Positions 47,332 to 57,335 of a stretch of 64,000 bases of DNA are shown here, in pieces. The position numbers and the translations under genes were made by a program. How positions within the stretch are numbered: the stretch's first letter is position 1; every line of letters starts with the position of its first letter. This stretch comes from Mesorhizobium sp. (GTDB lineage Bacteria; Pseudomonadota; Alphaproteobacteria; Rhizobiales; Rhizobiaceae): NCBI GenBank assembly GCA_004020315.1, contig SAQG01000009.1, forward strand, positions 62,001 through 126,000. Direction: 5' to 3'. The notes beneath the pieces are model-generated. The model saw nothing but the letters and a program-made list of their open reading frames with translations. It searched no databases and was not told the origin of the DNA.

Positions 47332-48401
47332 GCAAACCGCGCCAGCCCATAAGGCTCAAGCAGCGGAGCGCGCGTGTCGTCGAGGATTTCCCGGGCGGCG
47401 AACAGGCCGACGGCAGGCGCCAGTGTGATGCCGGAATGCATGACCGCGACGTAGAGTCCGCTGATGCCTTCAGCGCGTCCGATGATCGGAAAGCCGTCGA
47501 CAGGCGTCGGCCGGTAGCCGACCGTGTGGAAATCCAGTTCCAGCCCGTCGGCGCCGCGCAGCATGGCTTTCATCGCCGCAAACAGCTCGCGAGCGGTCGA
47601 TTCGGCATCCATGCCCGGATCGGCGCCGCCGAAATCCGAACCGGCGATGATGCGGCCCTCGGCAGTCTGGCGCATGTGCAGCCGGTCGCCGATCACCAGG
47701 CCGTTGAGCAGCTTTTCGTAGGGGCGCGAGTGGACGATCAGGCCGGGCGGCGTCTCGATCGGCAGTTTTAACCCGGCCGTCGCCGCAATTGCCGGAGAGC
47801 CGGCGCCCGCCGCGATCACCACCTCGTCGGCCGCGATCCGACCGCCCGATGTATCGACTCCGGTAACCCTGCCATTGGCCTGTATCAGACCGGTGACTGT
47901 CGTGCCGGTCATCACCCGCGCTCCGCGCAGCTCTGCGTTGGCTAGCAGCGTCTGCGTGGCCGCGACCGGTTCAGCGACGCCCTCCTCTGCCACGTGAAGG
48001 GCGAGATCGGGAAGCTCGGTCAAATTGGGCTCTATACGTGCGGCTCCCACGCGGTCGACGCGCTCGATGCCGTAACCCCAGCCGGAGTGCTCGGCGGCAT
48101 AGGCTTCCAGCTCGGCCGGCGGCAGGTCCCAGCACAGGCCGCCGCACCAGGCGAGCGGAATGCCGGGCAGGTCCTGCGCCAGCCGCGTCCATTCGGCCAT
48201 CGAACGGGTACGCAGCCGGAAATACGGCTCCGGATTGCCCCAGCTGGCATTGATCCAGGCAAAGGAGTTCGGCGTCGCGACGCCGCCGGCGCCGCTATCG
48301 GCAACGACCGTCACCTTCGCGCCAGCCTTCGCCAGATGCCAGGCGATGGACGCGCCGATGATGCCGGCGCCGACGACGATGACTTGCTTGGCTGCGCTCA
48401 T
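47325..48401 (-). CDS. FAD-dependent amino-acid/sarcosine oxidase-like protein (DAO family)
   Basis: 358 residues. The FAD-binding start is VIVVGAGIIGASIAWHLAKAGAKVTVV. ADEVVIAAGAGSPAIA and VGYRPTPVDGFPIIGRAEGISGLYVAVMHSGITLAP are the DAO-family C-terminal signatures. It oxidises an amine or amino acid. It overlaps the convergent amidase gene at the 3' ends, so a shared pathway is possible but they are not co-transcribed. Confidence 0.9.
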   Translation of the reverse strand: MSAAKQVIVVGAGIIGASIAWHLAKAGAKVTVVADSGAGGVATPNSFAWINASWGNPEPYFRLRTRSMAEWTRLAQDLPGIPLAWCGGLCWDLPPAELEAYAAEHSGWGYGIERVDRVGAARIEPNLTELPDLALHVAEEGVAEPVAATQTLLANAELRGARVMTGTTVTGLIQANGRVTGVDTSGGRIAADEVVIAAGAGSPAIAATAGLKLPIETPPGLIVHSRPYEKLLNGLVIGDRLHMRQTAEGRIIAGSDFGGADPGMDAESTARELFAAMKAMLRGADGLELDFHTVGYRPTPVDGFPIIGRAEGISGLYVAVMHSGITLAPAVGLFAAREILDDTRAPLLEPYGLARFAQ

Positions 48402-48527
48402 CGATGGTCCTTTTCGAATCGGGTCTTCTGATGTCGTTGCGGCAACCTATCTCAAGACCGGGCGAGGGCCACCCGCCCAAAATTGTTCGACAGGCTACAA
48501 AAGCGCTGCTAGAAGCCCGCGCACCAC

Positions 48528-50135
48528 ATGGGATTCCATAAATTGGCTGAAGACATCACGAACGCGGTGGCGCGCCGCCGCACTTTCGCGATCATCGCGC
48601 ATCCGGACGCCGGCAAGACGACGCTGACCGAAAAGCTGCTGCTGTTCGGCGGCGCTATCCAGCTTGCCGGCGAGGTCAAGGCCAAGAAGGATCGCATCCA
48701 GACCCGGTCGGACTGGATGAAGATCGAGCGCGAGCGCGGCATTTCGGTCGTCACCTCGGTGATGACCTTCGAGTATGAGGACAACGTCTTCAACCTGCTC
48801 GACACGCCCGGCCACGAGGATTTCGCCGACGACACCTATCGTACGCTGTCGGCGGTCGACGCGGCGGTCATGGTCATCGACGCCGCCAAGGGCATCGAGC
48901 CGCGCACGCTAAAACTGTTCGAGGTGTGCCGGCTGCGCGACATCCCGATCATCACCTTCGTCAACAAGATGGACCGCGAAAGCCGCGACCCGTTCGAGAT
49001 CCTCGACGAGATCGAGCAGAAGCTGGCGCTGGACACCGCACCGATCACCTGGCCGATCGGCCGCGGCAAGACTTTTTCTGGCACCTATCATCTGGCGCTG
49101 AACGCCGTGCGCAAAGGCGACGTGGAAAGGGAGCGCACACCGGTCAACGGTCCCGATTCCAACCGCGTCGCCGGCCTGTTGCCGGAGAACGAGCGTGAAG
49201 CTTTCATCGAGGAGCTGGAGCTGGCGCGCGAAGCCTGCCGTCCGCTCGACATCGACTCGTTTCGCGAGGGCCATCTGACGCCGGTCTATTTCGGTTCGGC
49301 GCTGCGCAACTACGGTGTGCGCGACCTGATCGAGGCGCTTGGCGCCTACGGGCCGCCGCCGCGCGCGCAGGAGGCCGACACCCGTAGGGTCGAGGCGACC
49401 GAGGACAAGATGACCTCCTTCGTCTTCAAGATCCAAGCCAACATGGATCCCAACCACCGCGACCGCATCGCCTTCGTCCGCGTCTGCTCGGGCAAGCTCG
49501 AGCGCGGCATGAAGGCCAAGCTGGTGCGCACCGGAAAGCCTATGAGCCTGTCGGCGCCGCAATTCTTCTTTGCCCGGACCCGCGTCACCGCCGACGAGGC
49601 TTTCGCCGGCGACGTCGTCGGCATCCCCAACCACGGCACGCTGCGCATCGGCGATACGCTGACCGAGGGCGAGGAGATCCTGTTCCGCGGCGTGCCGAAT
49701 TTCGCGCCGGAAATCCTGCGCCGCGTCCGTCTCGGCGACGCGATGAAGGCCAAGAAGCTGAAGGAAGCGCTGCACCAGATGGCCGAGGAAGGCGTCGTGC
49801 AGCTGTTCTCGCCAGAGGACGGTTCACCGGCGATCGTCGGTGTCGTCGGTGCGCTGCAGCTCGACGTGCTGAAGGAGCGGCTGAACTTCGAATACACGCT
49901 GCCCGTCGATTTCGAGATGTCGCGTTTTTCCGTCTGCCGCTGGATATCGGCTGACGACAAGGCCGAGGTGCATCGCTTCATCGAGGCGCATCGCGGCGAC
50001 ATTGCTCGCGACCTCGACAACGATCCGGTGTTCCTGGCCCAGCACGCTTTTTCGCTCAACTACGAGGCCGAACGCTGGAAGGCGATCCGCTTCGCCGCGG
50101 TCAAGGATTACCAGGTCCGCGACAAGGCAGCCTGA
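48528..50135 (+). CDS. prfC: Peptide chain release factor 3
   Basis: 535 residues. GTPase motifs are AHPDAGKTTLTEKLL (24 to 38), the switch region RGISVVTSVMTFEY, DTPGHEDFADDTYR and TFVNKMDRE. RF3 recycles RF1 and RF2 from the ribosome after termination. RF3 differs from elongation factor G in its short C-terminus, and the length here fits. Single-gene transcript ending in a hairpin. Confidence 0.96.
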   Translation: MGFHKLAEDITNAVARRRTFAIIAHPDAGKTTLTEKLLLFGGAIQLAGEVKAKKDRIQTRSDWMKIERERGISVVTSVMTFEYEDNVFNLLDTPGHEDFADDTYRTLSAVDAAVMVIDAAKGIEPRTLKLFEVCRLRDIPIITFVNKMDRESRDPFEILDEIEQKLALDTAPITWPIGRGKTFSGTYHLALNAVRKGDVERERTPVNGPDSNRVAGLLPENEREAFIEELELAREACRPLDIDSFREGHLTPVYFGSALRNYGVRDLIEALGAYGPPPRAQEADTRRVEATEDKMTSFVFKIQANMDPNHRDRIAFVRVCSGKLERGMKAKLVRTGKPMSLSAPQFFFARTRVTADEAFAGDVVGIPNHGTLRIGDTLTEGEEILFRGVPNFAPEILRRVRLGDAMKAKKLKEALHQMAEEGVVQLFSPEDGSPAIVGVVGALQLDVLKERLNFEYTLPVDFEMSRFSVCRWISADDKAEVHRFIEAHRGDIARDLDNDPVFLAQHAFSLNYEAERWKAIRFAAVKDYQVRDKAA

Positions 50136-50142
50136 GCTGCGG

Positions 50143-50166
50143 CCCTTCCCCCTTGTGGGAGAAGGG
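50143..50166. terminator. Hairpin after prfC
   Basis: CCCTTC (50143 to 50148) and GAAGGG (50161 to 50166) enclose further pairing CCC/GGG. It lies between the convergent prfC and VOC genes. No T-run follows, so it resembles the ends of the Mesorhizobium palindromic repeats (CCCCCTTGTGGG) as much as a true terminator. Confidence 0.5.
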
Positions 50167-50180
50167 ACGGGCGCGTTCGA

Positions 50181-50654
50181 TCACCCCCTGGCTGCCTCTT
50201 CGATCTTGGCGATGTCGATTTTGGTCATCTGCATCATCGCCTGCATCACCCGGTTGGCCTTGGCCTGGTCGGGATCAAGCAGCAGCCTTGGCAACTGCTC
50301 CGGCACGACCTGCCAGGACACGCCGAATTTGTCCTTCAGCCAGCTGCACTGGCTGGGCTCGCCACCGCCTTCGATGAGCCTGTCCCAGAAATAGTCGACC
50401 TCCTCCTGCGTCTTGCAGTCGATGGAGAGCGAGACTGCCTCGGTGAACTTGAATTGCGGCCCGCCGTTGAGCGCCTGGAACTGAACGCCGTCGAGCTCGA
50501 AATAGGTCACCAGAACCTTCCCCTCACTATCGCCGCTGCCCTTGGGCCAGCGCATCACGCTCAGCACCTTCGAATTCTTGAAGATGGAGATGTAGTGGTT
50601 CATGGCCTCCTCGGCCTGGTCGTCGAACCACAGGCAGGGGGTGATCTTTTGCAT
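50181..50654 (-). CDS. VOC-family protein (PhnB/YjdN-like)
   Basis: 157 residues from ATG 50654 (MQKITPCLWFDDQAEEAMNH), with GAGGAG upstream. ITPCLWFDDQAEEAMNHYISIF, SIDCKTQEEVDYFWDRLIEG and WLKDKFGVSWQVVPEQL are typical of the 3-demethylubiquinone-methyltransferase-like VOC group. It is an enzyme-like fold of unknown substrate, despite the name often attached to it. A longer frame to 50774 lacks homology. Confidence 0.9.
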   Translation of the reverse strand: MQKITPCLWFDDQAEEAMNHYISIFKNSKVLSVMRWPKGSGDSEGKVLVTYFELDGVQFQALNGGPQFKFTEAVSLSIDCKTQEEVDYFWDRLIEGGGEPSQCSWLKDKFGVSWQVVPEQLPRLLLDPDQAKANRVMQAMMQMTKIDIAKIEEAARG

Positions 50655-50934
50655 TTGCTTGCTCCTCGGGCTGGTTTTGGCTTTGTTTTCAGTCGTAAAA
50701 CGGCCGGCTGGCGATTGATGCCGGTCCCCACCGTCTGCCCAAGGACGCTCGAGCAAAACACGATCCGACAGCACCTCTGACTTTTTTACGGCTTGGACCA
50801 GCTGCCGTCTTTGGCTCGGACCATGGCGCAGCGCAAAATTGTGGCCAGACCAGAGCGTGGCGTCTATAAGGCCTGCGGCTCAATTTCGGTTTTCCGCGCC
50901 CCGCTGGCGCGACGCAGACAGCAAGGACAGGTCA

Positions 50935-52779
50935 ATGCCCGCCTATCGCTCCCGCACCACCACCCATGGCCGCAACATGGCCGGCGCCCGCGGCTTGTGG
51001 CGTGCCACCGGCATGAAGGATTCGGATTTCGGCAAGCCGATCATCGCTGTGGTCAATTCCTTCACCCAGTTCGTGCCGGGCCACGTCCACCTCAAGGATC
51101 TCGGCCAGCTGGTTGCCCGTGAGATCGAGAAGGCCGGCGGCGTCGCAAAAGAATTCAACACCATCGCCGTCGATGACGGCATCGCCATGGGCCATGACGG
51201 CATGCTCTATTCGTTGCCGTCGCGCGAGCTGATCGCCGACTCGGTCGAATACATGGTCAATGCCCACTGCGCCGACGCCATGGTCTGCATTTCGAATTGC
51301 GACAAGATCACGCCGGGCATGCTGATGGCGTCGCTGCGCCTCAACATCCCGACGGTCTTCGTCTCCGGCGGGCCAATGGAAGCCGGCAAGGTGGTGCTCG
51401 CCGGTAAGACGCAGGCGCTCGATCTGGTCGACGCCATGGTCGCTGCCGCCGACGACAGGATATCCGACGAGGACGTCAAGACCATCGAGCGCTCGGCATG
51501 CCCGACCTGCGGCTCCTGCTCGGGCATGTTCACCGCAAATTCGATGAACTGCCTGACCGAGGCACTCGGCCTTTCGCTGCCCGGCAACGGCTCCACGCTG
51601 GCGACGCACGCCGACCGCAAGCGGCTGTTCGTCGAGGCCGGCCATCTGATCGTCGATCTCGCACAGCGCTACTACGAGCAGGACGACGAGACAGCGCTGC
51701 CGCGCAGCATCGCCTCGAAGGGCGCTTTCGAGAACGCCATGACGCTCGACATCGCCATGGGCGGCTCGACCAACACCGTGCTGCACATCCTGGCTGCCGC
51801 GCATGAGGGCCAGATCGATTTCGATCAGGATGACATTGACGCACTGTCACGCAAGGTGCCGGTGCTGTGCAAGGTTGCCCCCGCCAAGGCGGATGTGCAT
51901 ATGGAAGACGTTCACCGCGCCGGCGGCATCATGGCGATCCTCGGTCAGCTCGATAACGCCGGACTGATCAACCGCGACCTGCCGACCGTACATACGCGGA
52001 CGCTCGGCGAAGCGCTCGACCATTGGGATATCTCCCGCACTTCAAGCCAGAATGTCCGCGACTTCTTTCTGGCGGCCCCGGGCGGCGTGCCGACGCAAGT
52101 CGCCTTCAGCCAGGATCGCCGCTGGGACGAACTCGATCTCGACCGGGAGAAGGGTGTCATCCGCTCGGCCGAGTATCCATTTTCCAAGGACGGTGGTCTT
52201 GCCGTGCTGAAAGGCAACCTTGCGCTCGACGGCTGCATCGTGAAGACCGCGGGCGTCGATGAATCGATCCTGAAATTCACCGGCCCGGCCAGGGTGTTCG
52301 AAAGCCAGGACGCCAGCGTCAAGGCGATCCTGTCCAACGAGATCAAGGCCGGCGATGTCGTGGTCATCCGCTACGAAGGGCCGCGCGGCGGTCCCGGCAT
52401 GCAGGAAATGCTCTACCCGACCAGCTATTTGAAGTCGAAGGGCCTCGGCAAAGCCTGCGCGCTGGTCACCGATGGCCGCTTTTCCGGCGGTACCTCCGGC
52501 CTGTCGATCGGCCATGCTTCTCCCGAGGCGGCGGAAGGCGGGCTGATCGGGCTGGTGCATGAGGGCGACACGATCGAGATCGATATCCCGAACCGCACCA
52601 TCCGGCTTGCCGTCGACGATGCCGAACTGGCCGCCCGCCGCGCAGCGATGGAGGCCAAGGGAGCTGCCGCCTGGAAGCCTGAGGAAAAGCGCAAGCGCAA
52701 GGTGACGATGGCCTTGCGCGCCTACGCCTCGATGGCGACCAGTGCTGCCAAGGGCGCGGTAAGGTATGTGCCGGAATAG
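50935..52779 (+). CDS. ilvD: Dihydroxy-acid dehydratase
   Basis: 614 residues from ATG 50935 ([20 protein letters not shown]). Signatures are [34 protein letters not shown] and the C-terminal [20 protein letters not shown]. It makes the 2-oxo precursors of valine, isoleucine and leucine and needs an Fe-S cluster. The 280 bases upstream hold its promoter and that of the VOC gene; no leader peptide rich in branched-chain codons was seen. Confidence 0.96.
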   Translation: MPAYRSRTTTHGRNMAGARGLWRATGMKDSDFGKPIIAVVNSFTQFVPGHVHLKDLGQLVAREIEKAGGVAKEFNTIAVDDGIAMGHDGMLYSLPSRELIADSVEYMVNAHCADAMVCISNCDKITPGMLMASLRLNIPTVFVSGGPMEAGKVVLAGKTQALDLVDAMVAAADDRISDEDVKTIERSACPTCGSCSGMFTANSMNCLTEALGLSLPGNGSTLATHADRKRLFVEAGHLIVDLAQRYYEQDDETALPRSIASKGAFENAMTLDIAMGGSTNTVLHILAAAHEGQIDFDQDDIDALSRKVPVLCKVAPAKADVHMEDVHRAGGIMAILGQLDNAGLINRDLPTVHTRTLGEALDHWDISRTSSQNVRDFFLAAPGGVPTQVAFSQDRRWDELDLDREKGVIRSAEYPFSKDGGLAVLKGNLALDGCIVKTAGVDESILKFTGPARVFESQDASVKAILSNEIKAGDVVVIRYEGPRGGPGMQEMLYPTSYLKSKGLGKACALVTDGRFSGGTSGLSIGHASPEAAEGGLIGLVHEGDTIEIDIPNRTIRLAVDDAELAARRAAMEAKGAAAWKPEEKRKRKVTMALRAYASMATSAAKGAVRYVPE

Positions 52780-52808
52780 ATCTGCTTCTTCAAAAGGGAT
52801 GACGGTGG

Positions 52809-54101
52809 ATGGATTTTGACCTTATCGTCCGCGGCGGCACGCTGCCCGACGGCACGATCGCCGATATCGGCATCATCGGCGAGACGATCGCGGCCATCGA
52901 GCCCGAGCTGAACGTTACCGCGGGCACGGCGATTGACGCCCATGGCAATCTGATCTCGCCGCCTTTCGTCGATCCGCATTTTCACATGGACGCTACACTT
53001 TCCCTGGGCATCCCGCGCATCAATGCGTCGGGCACGCTGCTCGAAGGCATTTCGCTGTGGGGCGAGCTGAAGCCGCTGTTGACGCACGAAGCGGTGCGCG
53101 AGCGCGCGCTCGCCTATTGCGACTGGGCTGTCACCATGGGCCTGCTCGCCATCCGCACCCATGTCGATGTCTGCGATGCCAGGCTGCTGGCGGTCGAAGC
53201 CCTGCTCGATGTGAAGAAGACGGTCGCGCCCTATATCGACCTGCAACTGGTCGCCTTCCCGCAGGATGGGTTTTATCGTTCGCCGACGGCGCGCGATAAC
53301 ACCATCCGCGCGCTCGACATGGGGGTCGATATCGTCGGCGGCATTCCGCATTTTGAGCGCACCATGGCCGACGGCACGCGTTCGGTGACGGAGCTGTGCG
53401 AAATCGCGGCAGAACGCGGCCTCATGGTCGACCTGCATTGCGACGAGACCGATGATCCGCTGTCGCGCCATATCGAACAACTGGCCTATGAGACGCAACG
53501 CCTCGGCCTGCAGGGCAGGGTCGCCGGCTCGCATCTTACTTCGATGCACTCGATGGACAATTACTATGTCTCGAAGCTGTTGCCGCTGATCGCCGAGGCA
53601 GGGGTCTCGGCGATCCCCAATCCGCTGATCAACATCATGCTGCAGGGCCGGCACGACACATTCCCCAAACGCCGCGGCCTGACGCGGGTCAAGGAAATGC
53701 TTGCCCACGGCATCCGCGTCGGCTGGGGTCAGGATTGCGTGCTCGACCCCTGGTATTCGCTAGGTACCGCCGACATGCTCGACGTCGCCTTCATGGGCCT
53801 TCACGTCGCCCAGATGTCGAGCCCGGCCGACATGGCGCGCTGCTTCGACATGGTCACCAACGTCAACGCCGCCATCATGGGCCTCGACCATCTCGGCCTG
53901 GCGGTCGGCAAGCGCGCCAGCCTCGTCGTCCTCGATGCCGGGGATCCGGTCGAGGCTTTGCGTCTGCGTCCCGAGCGCCTCTGCGTCATCGCCAGGGGCA
54001 AGGTGGTGGCCGAGCGGGCCAGGCAGGAAACCCGGCTTTCGATCGCGGGACGGCCGGCAACAGTGAACCGCAGACATCGTCCGTCCCATCAGGCCAAGTA
54101 G
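52809..54101 (+). CDS. Cytosine deaminase-like amidohydrolase
   Basis: 430 residues. Metal ligands are His57 and His59 (DPHFHMDATLSLG), the His of VDLHCDETDDPLSRH and the Asp of GWGQDCVLDPWYSLGTADML; GSHLTSMHS is the further His motif. These match the cytosine deaminase group of amidohydrolases. Relatives deaminate cytosine, isoguanine or other ring amines, so the exact substrate is open. It begins 29 bases after ilvD and may be co-transcribed with it. Confidence 0.9.
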   Translation: MDFDLIVRGGTLPDGTIADIGIIGETIAAIEPELNVTAGTAIDAHGNLISPPFVDPHFHMDATLSLGIPRINASGTLLEGISLWGELKPLLTHEAVRERALAYCDWAVTMGLLAIRTHVDVCDARLLAVEALLDVKKTVAPYIDLQLVAFPQDGFYRSPTARDNTIRALDMGVDIVGGIPHFERTMADGTRSVTELCEIAAERGLMVDLHCDETDDPLSRHIEQLAYETQRLGLQGRVAGSHLTSMHSMDNYYVSKLLPLIAEAGVSAIPNPLINIMLQGRHDTFPKRRGLTRVKEMLAHGIRVGWGQDCVLDPWYSLGTADMLDVAFMGLHVAQMSSPADMARCFDMVTNVNAAIMGLDHLGLAVGKRASLVVLDAGDPVEALRLRPERLCVIARGKVVAERARQETRLSIAGRPATVNRRHRPSHQAK

Positions 54102-54185
54102 GTCGAAACTCCACGCGTCAATCAGATTGATAGGTCCTGATCTTAAGTCTACAGTCAGCCTCCACTTTATGTCGAGGAAGACAGC

Positions 54186-54440
54186 ATGTGGCACAAGACG
54201 GCGATGGTGGTCGCGTTGGCGGCGACCTGTGCAGGCTGCATGACGGCCGAAGACCGTCGTGCCGCGGACGAGGCGAAATGCCGGTCCTACGGCTTCGTCA
54301 GGAAGAATGATGCCTTTGCCGAATGTCTGCAGCGCATCGATCTCGCGCGGCGTGCTGACCTGAGAAGTGCGTCGGCTTTCGATCCTTGGGACCGGCCGGT
54401 GATCTATCGTCCGGTCATCATTCGGCCACGGCCAAAGTAG
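54186..54440 (+). CDS. Small lipoprotein, 84 residues
   Basis: MWHKTAMVVALAATCAGC gives a lipoprotein-type signal with the likely lipidated Cys18. The mature part has two Cys in AKCRSYGF and AFAECLQRIDL, a pattern seen in many short alphaproteobacterial envelope proteins, and a Pro/Arg tail (RPVIYRPVIIRPRPK). GAGGAAG precedes the ATG. Function unknown; probably in the periplasm or outer membrane. Confidence 0.78.
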   Translation: MWHKTAMVVALAATCAGCMTAEDRRAADEAKCRSYGFVRKNDAFAECLQRIDLARRADLRSASAFDPWDRPVIYRPVIIRPRPK

Positions 54441-54460
54441 GCCGTTCAAGCGGCGATCTA

Positions 54461-54507
54461 GAGCATCGGACCCAAAAGTGGGTACCGATTTTGGGAATCC
54501 GATGCTC
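54461..54507. repeat. Intergenic palindromic unit
   Basis: Arms GAGCATCGGA (54461 to 54470) and TCCGATGCTC (54498 to 54507) surround CCCAAAA and TTTTGGG (54471 to 54495 as a whole). Long near-perfect hairpin of a kind widespread in rhizobial genomes. Lies between the small lipoprotein gene and the DMT transporter gene. Confidence 0.85.
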
Positions 54508-54677
54508 AAATAATAGAGCGCCGGTACGATTCGATTTGAAGTCAGCCACTCTAAGTGTAGGCCCAGCCGATTTCCGGCTCTGGTCTGGCCGGGTTCCCGA
54601 TTTCCGCTCGTCAAAGCGGCTGCTTGCGTCTACGACGCTGCTCTCCGGGCTTTCATGCGGGAGGAAGCGATATCGGC

Positions 54678-55598
54678 ATGGCAGAGCCAACAGCCCAGAA
54701 TTCGACGATAAGGAACGTGCTTTTGGCTGGCATTCTGCTGATGCTGGCTGGCGATTTCCTGTTTGCGTTGAACGATGCGATGGGCAAATGGCTGGTCGCC
54801 AGCTTTTCCGTCGGCCAGGTCATCTTGATCCGTTCCATTGGCGCCTTTTTCGTGCTCGGCCCGATGATCGCGCGTCAAGGTACGGCCAAGCTGTTCCGCA
54901 TGGAGCGCCTGGAACTGCAGGTCTTGCGCGTCGTCATGACGACCCTCGACACGGCGCTGTTTTACGCCGCCGTCGTCTATCTGCCGCTCGCCGACGTCAT
55001 GAGCTTCTATATGGCGGGGCCGATCTATGTGGCGGCGCTGTCCCACCTGTTGCTCGGTGAAAAGGTCGGCTGGCGCCGCTGGATGGCGATCCTGGTCGGC
55101 TTCTGCGGCGTGCTGATCATGCTCAAACCGTCCTCGGCCGCGTTTTCGCTGTCGTCGACCTTCGCGCTGGTCGGAAGCATTTCATTCGCCTTCGCCATCA
55201 TCCTCAACCGGCGGCTGCGTGGCACCAGCGACACCTCGCTCGTTACCTGGCAAACCATCGGCACGCTGCTGGTCGGCGGGTTCCTGACCATCGGCAACTG
55301 GCAGACGCCGTCCTCGCTCGATTTCGGCGCCATGCTGCTTCTTGGCATCGTCTCCTGCGGCGCGCATCTGATGATCACCAGGGCGCTGAAGCTGGCGCCG
55401 GCTTCGACGCTGGCGCCGCTGCATTACAGCCTGCTGCTGTGGGCCGTCATCTTCGGGCTGGCCTTCTTCGGCGACATGCCCGGCCCGCGCATCCTGATCG
55501 GCTCGGGCATCATCGTGCTGGCCGGCCTGTTCATCTTCCATCGCCAGAAGGTGGTCGACACGGTGCCGCCCGAAAACGTGCCGAAAGGCGTCAACTAG
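54678..55598 (+). CDS. DMT-superfamily (EamA) transporter
   Basis: 306 residues from ATG 54678 with ten predicted helices in two EamA repeats; the first helix is NVLLAGILLMLAGDFLFALN and the second repeat starts near FSLSSTFALVGSISFAFAIIL. PLADVMSFYMAGPIYVAALS and EKVGWRRWMAILVGFCGVLI are family-typical. It probably exports a metabolite or takes up a small compound. It ends 19 bases before the convergent phosphotransferase gene. Confidence 0.9.
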   Translation: MAEPTAQNSTIRNVLLAGILLMLAGDFLFALNDAMGKWLVASFSVGQVILIRSIGAFFVLGPMIARQGTAKLFRMERLELQVLRVVMTTLDTALFYAAVVYLPLADVMSFYMAGPIYVAALSHLLLGEKVGWRRWMAILVGFCGVLIMLKPSSAAFSLSSTFALVGSISFAFAIILNRRLRGTSDTSLVTWQTIGTLLVGGFLTIGNWQTPSSLDFGAMLLLGIVSCGAHLMITRALKLAPASTLAPLHYSLLLWAVIFGLAFFGDMPGPRILIGSGIIVLAGLFIFHRQKVVDTVPPENVPKGVN

Positions 55599-55617
55599 GG
55601 TCCAGATTTCTGGTACC

Positions 55618-56541
55618 TTAAGGTTCAGATTTTTTGGCGCCTAACCCGCGCGCACCGCCGCCAGATACCTTGAGAAGTCGGCCGTCTCCATCAGCGCCCT
55701 GCAGCGCGAAAAGCGCGTCGGCATAGGCGCGGAAATCGTCGGCCGGATTGCTGTTGGCAAGCTGGATCAGCCCCCACAGCGTCCACAAGAGATCGCACAT
55801 TGCCTTGTAGATGACGACGCGGCCGCGCTCCGCCGGCGTTGGCTCGCTATCGAAATAGGCGCCCATCATCTCTTCCTCCTGCGCCGTATCAAACTGTCCT
55901 TCGACGCTGAGGTCGCCGAGATCCCAGAGCGGATCGTTCATGCCGGAATATTCCCAGTCGACGATCCACATCTTGTCGCCCGTATCGAGGAAGTTTTCGC
56001 ACAGCGGGTCGCAGTGGCAGGCGACAAGAGGCAGGGGATGCGCGGCAAGCGCCGAACGCACGGTTTCCGCCTCGCGCACGACGTCGTGGTAACCGGCAGG
56101 CAGTGCGACGTCCTTGGTCGACAACACCTTCAGATAGTCGTCGATCATCGCGAAAAGCTCGAAGCGGAAGGGAAACACCGCGCCGGATGTATGCAATCTG
56201 CGGAAGGCTTTGCCGGCACGCGCCGGGCTGCCCGGCCGGGTCTTGAATTTTTCCGGCGACATCGTCTCGGCTCCGACGACGAAACGCGTCACCATCACGC
56301 CTGTCTCGCCGTCGACATGCAGCAGCTCGGGGCTGACGCCGGCCTTGGCGGCTTCCCGTGCTGCCACCGCCTCGTTGGCGCGGTTGATATACTCCTCTGT
56401 GCCTTTGCCGGGAATCCGCAGGCAGACATCTCCAGCCCTGAAGACGAGGTTGGTGAGGCCACCAAGCCGCTCCAGCGGTCCCTCGTAGCCGGCCAGCACT
56501 GGAATGACTGCAAGCGCCGCGCGTGCTTCCTCGTCCACCAT
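55618..56541 (-). CDS. Choline/ethanolamine kinase-like phosphotransferase (APH family)
   Basis: 307 residues from ATG 56541. The kinase signature is ACHCDPLCENFL (catalytic Asp) followed by MWIVDWEYSGMNDPLWDLGDLS (Mg2+ Asp). The N-terminal lobe has LGGLTNLVFRAGDVCLRIPGKG. It phosphorylates a small alcohol such as choline or ethanolamine, or another hydroxyl compound. A second enzyme of the same type is encoded at 59786 to 60670, on the other side of the FAD/GcvT gene, suggesting a shared pathway. Confidence 0.88.
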   Translation of the reverse strand: MVDEEARAALAVIPVLAGYEGPLERLGGLTNLVFRAGDVCLRIPGKGTEEYINRANEAVAAREAAKAGVSPELLHVDGETGVMVTRFVVGAETMSPEKFKTRPGSPARAGKAFRRLHTSGAVFPFRFELFAMIDDYLKVLSTKDVALPAGYHDVVREAETVRSALAAHPLPLVACHCDPLCENFLDTGDKMWIVDWEYSGMNDPLWDLGDLSVEGQFDTAQEEEMMGAYFDSEPTPAERGRVVIYKAMCDLLWTLWGLIQLANSNPADDFRAYADALFALQGADGDGRLLKVSGGGARGLGAKKSEP

Positions 56542-56665
56542 CGCTGCCGCCCTCTTTCGCCTCACTATTTGTGGCGACAACGGTTCCACAAATCTCGCCG
56601 TTTGGCTATCATCGCCGGCATGCGATTCACTCCAGCGCCGTGCGTTCCTGTTGGACGCGCAAAGA

Positions 56666-56688
56666 CGCTGCTGCACTTTGATTTTGCG
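56666..56688. repeat. Near copy of the 23-base dispersed repeat
   Basis: Matches the word at 21885 to 21907 in 21 of 23 positions and in the same orientation. It ends 12 bases before the methyltransferase start codon, which argues against the longer upstream start of that gene. Confidence 0.65.
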
Positions 56689-56700
56689 GACGGGACTGCG

Positions 56701-57333
56701 ATGGCGGACAGGAAAAATGAGGGCTCGCTGGCCGCAGCCTATGCGGCGAAGCGGCCGGAGGAGGTGGCGGCGCTCTACGATCACTGGTCCGACACCTACG
56801 ACGCCGACATGTCGGCGGCCGGTTACCGCCATCCGACCATCTGCCTTGCCCTGCTTGCCCGCCATTTGCCGCGCGGCGCGGCACCGCTCCTCGATGCCGG
56901 TGCCGGCACCGGGCTCATCGGCGAGTGGCTGAAAATCGCGGGCTATCCGCAGGTCGAGGCGCTCGACATTTCCGAGGGCATGCTGGCTCAGGCAGCGCAC
57001 AAGGGCGTCTATTCGGCGCTTCACTGCCTGGCGCTCGGCGGACCGCTGCCTTTCGCGGATGATGCCTATGCCGGCATCATATCGGCCGGCGTCTTCACCT
57101 CTGGCCATGTCGGCGCCGAGGGGCTGGACGAACTGATCCGGATCTGCCGGCCGGGCGGGATCATCGTGCTGACGGTCAAGAACACGCTTTGGGACGCCGG
57201 CTTTTCCGTACGGATCGCCGAACTCGAGGCAAAGGGCGTCGTCACGCGCGCCGAGGAGACGTCGCCCTATGTCTCCATGCCGGGCGAGGCGGACACGGTG
57301 CCGAGCCGCGGCCTCGTTCTGCACGTGAGCTGA
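56701..57333 (+). CDS. Class I SAM-dependent methyltransferase
   Basis: 210 residues from ATG 56701. The SAM motif is PLLDAGAGTGLIGEWLKIAGY (63 to 83), with EALDISEGMLAQAAHKGVY as the acidic motif and GIIVLTVKNTLW later. YDHWSDTYDADMSAAGYRHP is typical of small-molecule or lipid-linked methyltransferases of rhizobia. It is the only rightward gene between the two phosphotransferase loci and ends 3 bases before the convergent FAD gene. Confidence 0.88.
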   Translation: MADRKNEGSLAAAYAAKRPEEVAALYDHWSDTYDADMSAAGYRHPTICLALLARHLPRGAAPLLDAGAGTGLIGEWLKIAGYPQVEALDISEGMLAQAAHKGVYSALHCLALGGPLPFADDAYAGIISAGVFTSGHVGAEGLDELIRICRPGGIIVLTVKNTLWDAGFSVRIAELEAKGVVTRAEETSPYVSMPGEADTVPSRGLVLHVS

Positions 57334-57335
57334 TC